Below are positions 63,173 to 64,000 of a stretch of 64,000 nucleotides of DNA, one piece after another (position 1 is the first letter of the stretch; every line of letters starts with the position of its first letter). Location of the stretch: the NCBI GenBank assembly GCA_016283575.1, contig JAEEND010000022.1, forward strand, positions 1-64,000, read 5' to 3'. The notes beneath the pieces were generated by a model that saw only the letters and a list, made by a program, of their open reading frames with translations, was not told the origin of the DNA and did no database searches. The translations under genes were made by a program, and so were the position numbers. This DNA is from Lachnospiraceae bacterium (GTDB lineage: Bacteria > Bacillota > Clostridia > Lachnospirales > Lachnospiraceae).

Positions 63173-64000
63173 ATGGTACACGCTAAGAGACTGAGATTTG
63201 CCGTTATACTAGCCAATATGCATGGGGAATATGCAGCATTTACATTGACGGGCATTAAAGAAAGAGCCTGTGAGTTTAATGCGGACATTTATATTTTTAA
63301 TGCGGACGTCGTTGCGGATGATACCGTTAAACATACAATAGGCGAATACAATATTTATAAGCTGGCCAATTTGGAACAATTTGACGGCGTTATTTTCTTT
63401 GCAAATCTTATTCTTGGTCATTCCATTCACAAAAAGATTATTGAAAAAATCAAAGAATCCGGCAAGCCTACTGTTTGCATAGACTCTACCATTGAGAACT
63501 TCTATTATGTGGGAGTTGAAAACTATCCAGCCATGAAAGCTATCGTGGATCACATGATTGAGGTTCATCATTTCACAAAAATCAATTATATTTCCGGCCA
63601 GGATTTTAACTCAGATTCCACAGAAAGATTGGCAGCATACGTTGATTCCATGAAGGAACACGGCCTGCCTGTTAAAGATGAAAATATATTTAAGGGTGCC
63701 TTTACCAATGTTTGGGGTATGGAAGCCGTTAGGCAGATGTTTGAAAATGACAACATTCCCGAAGCCATTGTGTGTGCTACGGACTGGGTTGCTTTTGGTG
63801 CTCAGGAAGAACTTGAACGTCGCGGATATAAAGTGCCCGAAGATATCAGTATTTCGGGTTTTGATAACGGTTTCGACTCAAGAAACTCCGTCCCCAGTTT
63901 GACAACAGTGGACAGAAACTTAGGTCTTGTGGGGGCTTCCGCAGTAGATACTCTTATAAAAATTGTTACCGGTGAAGACGTGCCTAAGTCTCAGAGATTT
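63173..64000 (+). CDS. LacI-type periplasmic-binding-fold sensor protein without N-terminal HTH (3' end outside window)
   Basis: 276 codons are visible, open to the window end. The sequence starts directly with a type I periplasmic-binding/LacI sensor fold (RLRFAVILANMHGEYAAFTL). It continues with the family's DGVIFFA, a C-terminal lobe ATDWVAFGAQEELERRGYKV and PEDISISGFDNGFDSR. The usual 55-residue LacI helix-turn-helix is absent. AGGAAAGGGG precedes ATG 63173, fixing the start. In related genomes such domains are often followed by a GGDEF or histidine-kinase output; that part would lie beyond the window. A sugar-like ligand is likely. Confidence 0.8.
   Translation, partial: MVHAKRLRFAVILANMHGEYAAFTLTGIKERACEFNADIYIFNADVVADDTVKHTIGEYNIYKLANLEQFDGVIFFANLILGHSIHKKIIEKIKESGKPTVCIDSTIENFYYVGVENYPAMKAIVDHMIEVHHFTKINYISGQDFNSDSTERLAAYVDSMKEHGLPVKDENIFKGAFTNVWGMEAVRQMFENDNIPEAIVCATDWVAFGAQEELERRGYKVPEDISISGFDNGFDSRNSVPSLTTVDRNLGLVGASAVDTLIKIVTGEDVPKSQRF

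Overview
This window looks like a chromosome segment of a low-GC Gram-positive anaerobe of the Lachnospiraceae (Clostridia), plausibly a motile, rumen- or gut-type relative of Butyrivibrio. The reasons are a Firmicutes-type division cluster (mraZ-rsmH-ftsL-pbp-mraY-ftsW-ftsQ-murD, then ftsZ), single-chain clostridial glycyl-tRNA synthetase, a giant acyl-CoA dehydratase activase protein, DUF5688 and DUF4349 proteins, two large chemoreceptors, and a flagellar-sigma-type promoter. Genus-level placement is inference.

Layout. (1) 1-3.6 kb is an accessory strip of small unrelated genes: a frameshifted nucleoside deaminase, an unknown 179-aa protein, a 37-aa TfoX remnant, a GNAT acetyltransferase, a small membrane protein, a methyltransferase and a low-molecular-weight phosphatase. 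A repeated dyad element lies directly behind the stop codons of several of them, so the strip resembles a gene-cassette array. (2) 3.7-15.2 kb holds ychF, the division and cell-wall cluster under a textbook MraZ operator, ftsZ with its own promoter, and nrdR. (3) 15.2-20.2 kb is a complete five-gene peptide-type ABC importer, preceded by tandem hairpins. (4) 20.2-26.9 kb has a small protein behind a sigma-D-type promoter, a large membrane protein, a YqeG-shikimate kinase fusion, aroQ, efp, a DUF5688 protein, tRNA-Arg(CCG) and an SH3 protein. (5) 27-31.2 kb has a membrane serine protease, rluF and ligA. (6) 31.2-38.3 kb is a tight metA-pheA-aroC-aroE-aroA-tyrA-aroF operon, followed by a MATE exporter, a small zinc-ribbon protein and trxA. 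(7) 40.5-51.6 kb is the only minus-strand block: a membrane-anchored GH2 enzyme, two methyl-accepting chemotaxis proteins and the 1412-aa activase protein. (8) 51.7-64 kb has a rhomboid-like pseudoprotease, a sigma-factor-like protein lacking promoter-recognition parts, an M16C peptidase, a DUF4349 lipoprotein, era, recO, glyS, alaS and a LacI-type sensor protein cut by the window end.

Together the window encodes almost the whole shikimate pathway to Phe and Tyr. DAHP synthase, AroQ, AroE, AroK, AroA, AroC, PheA and TyrA are present and only AroB is not seen. It also holds the core septal peptidoglycan machinery. The observations I rate highest are the cassette-like repeat array at the left end, the degenerate sigma-like protein at 52.6 kb, the MurD with an altered substrate-binding motif, the flagellar-type promoter before an uncharacterised small protein, and the YqeG-AroK fusion. 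No CRISPR array, insertion sequence or prophage was seen.
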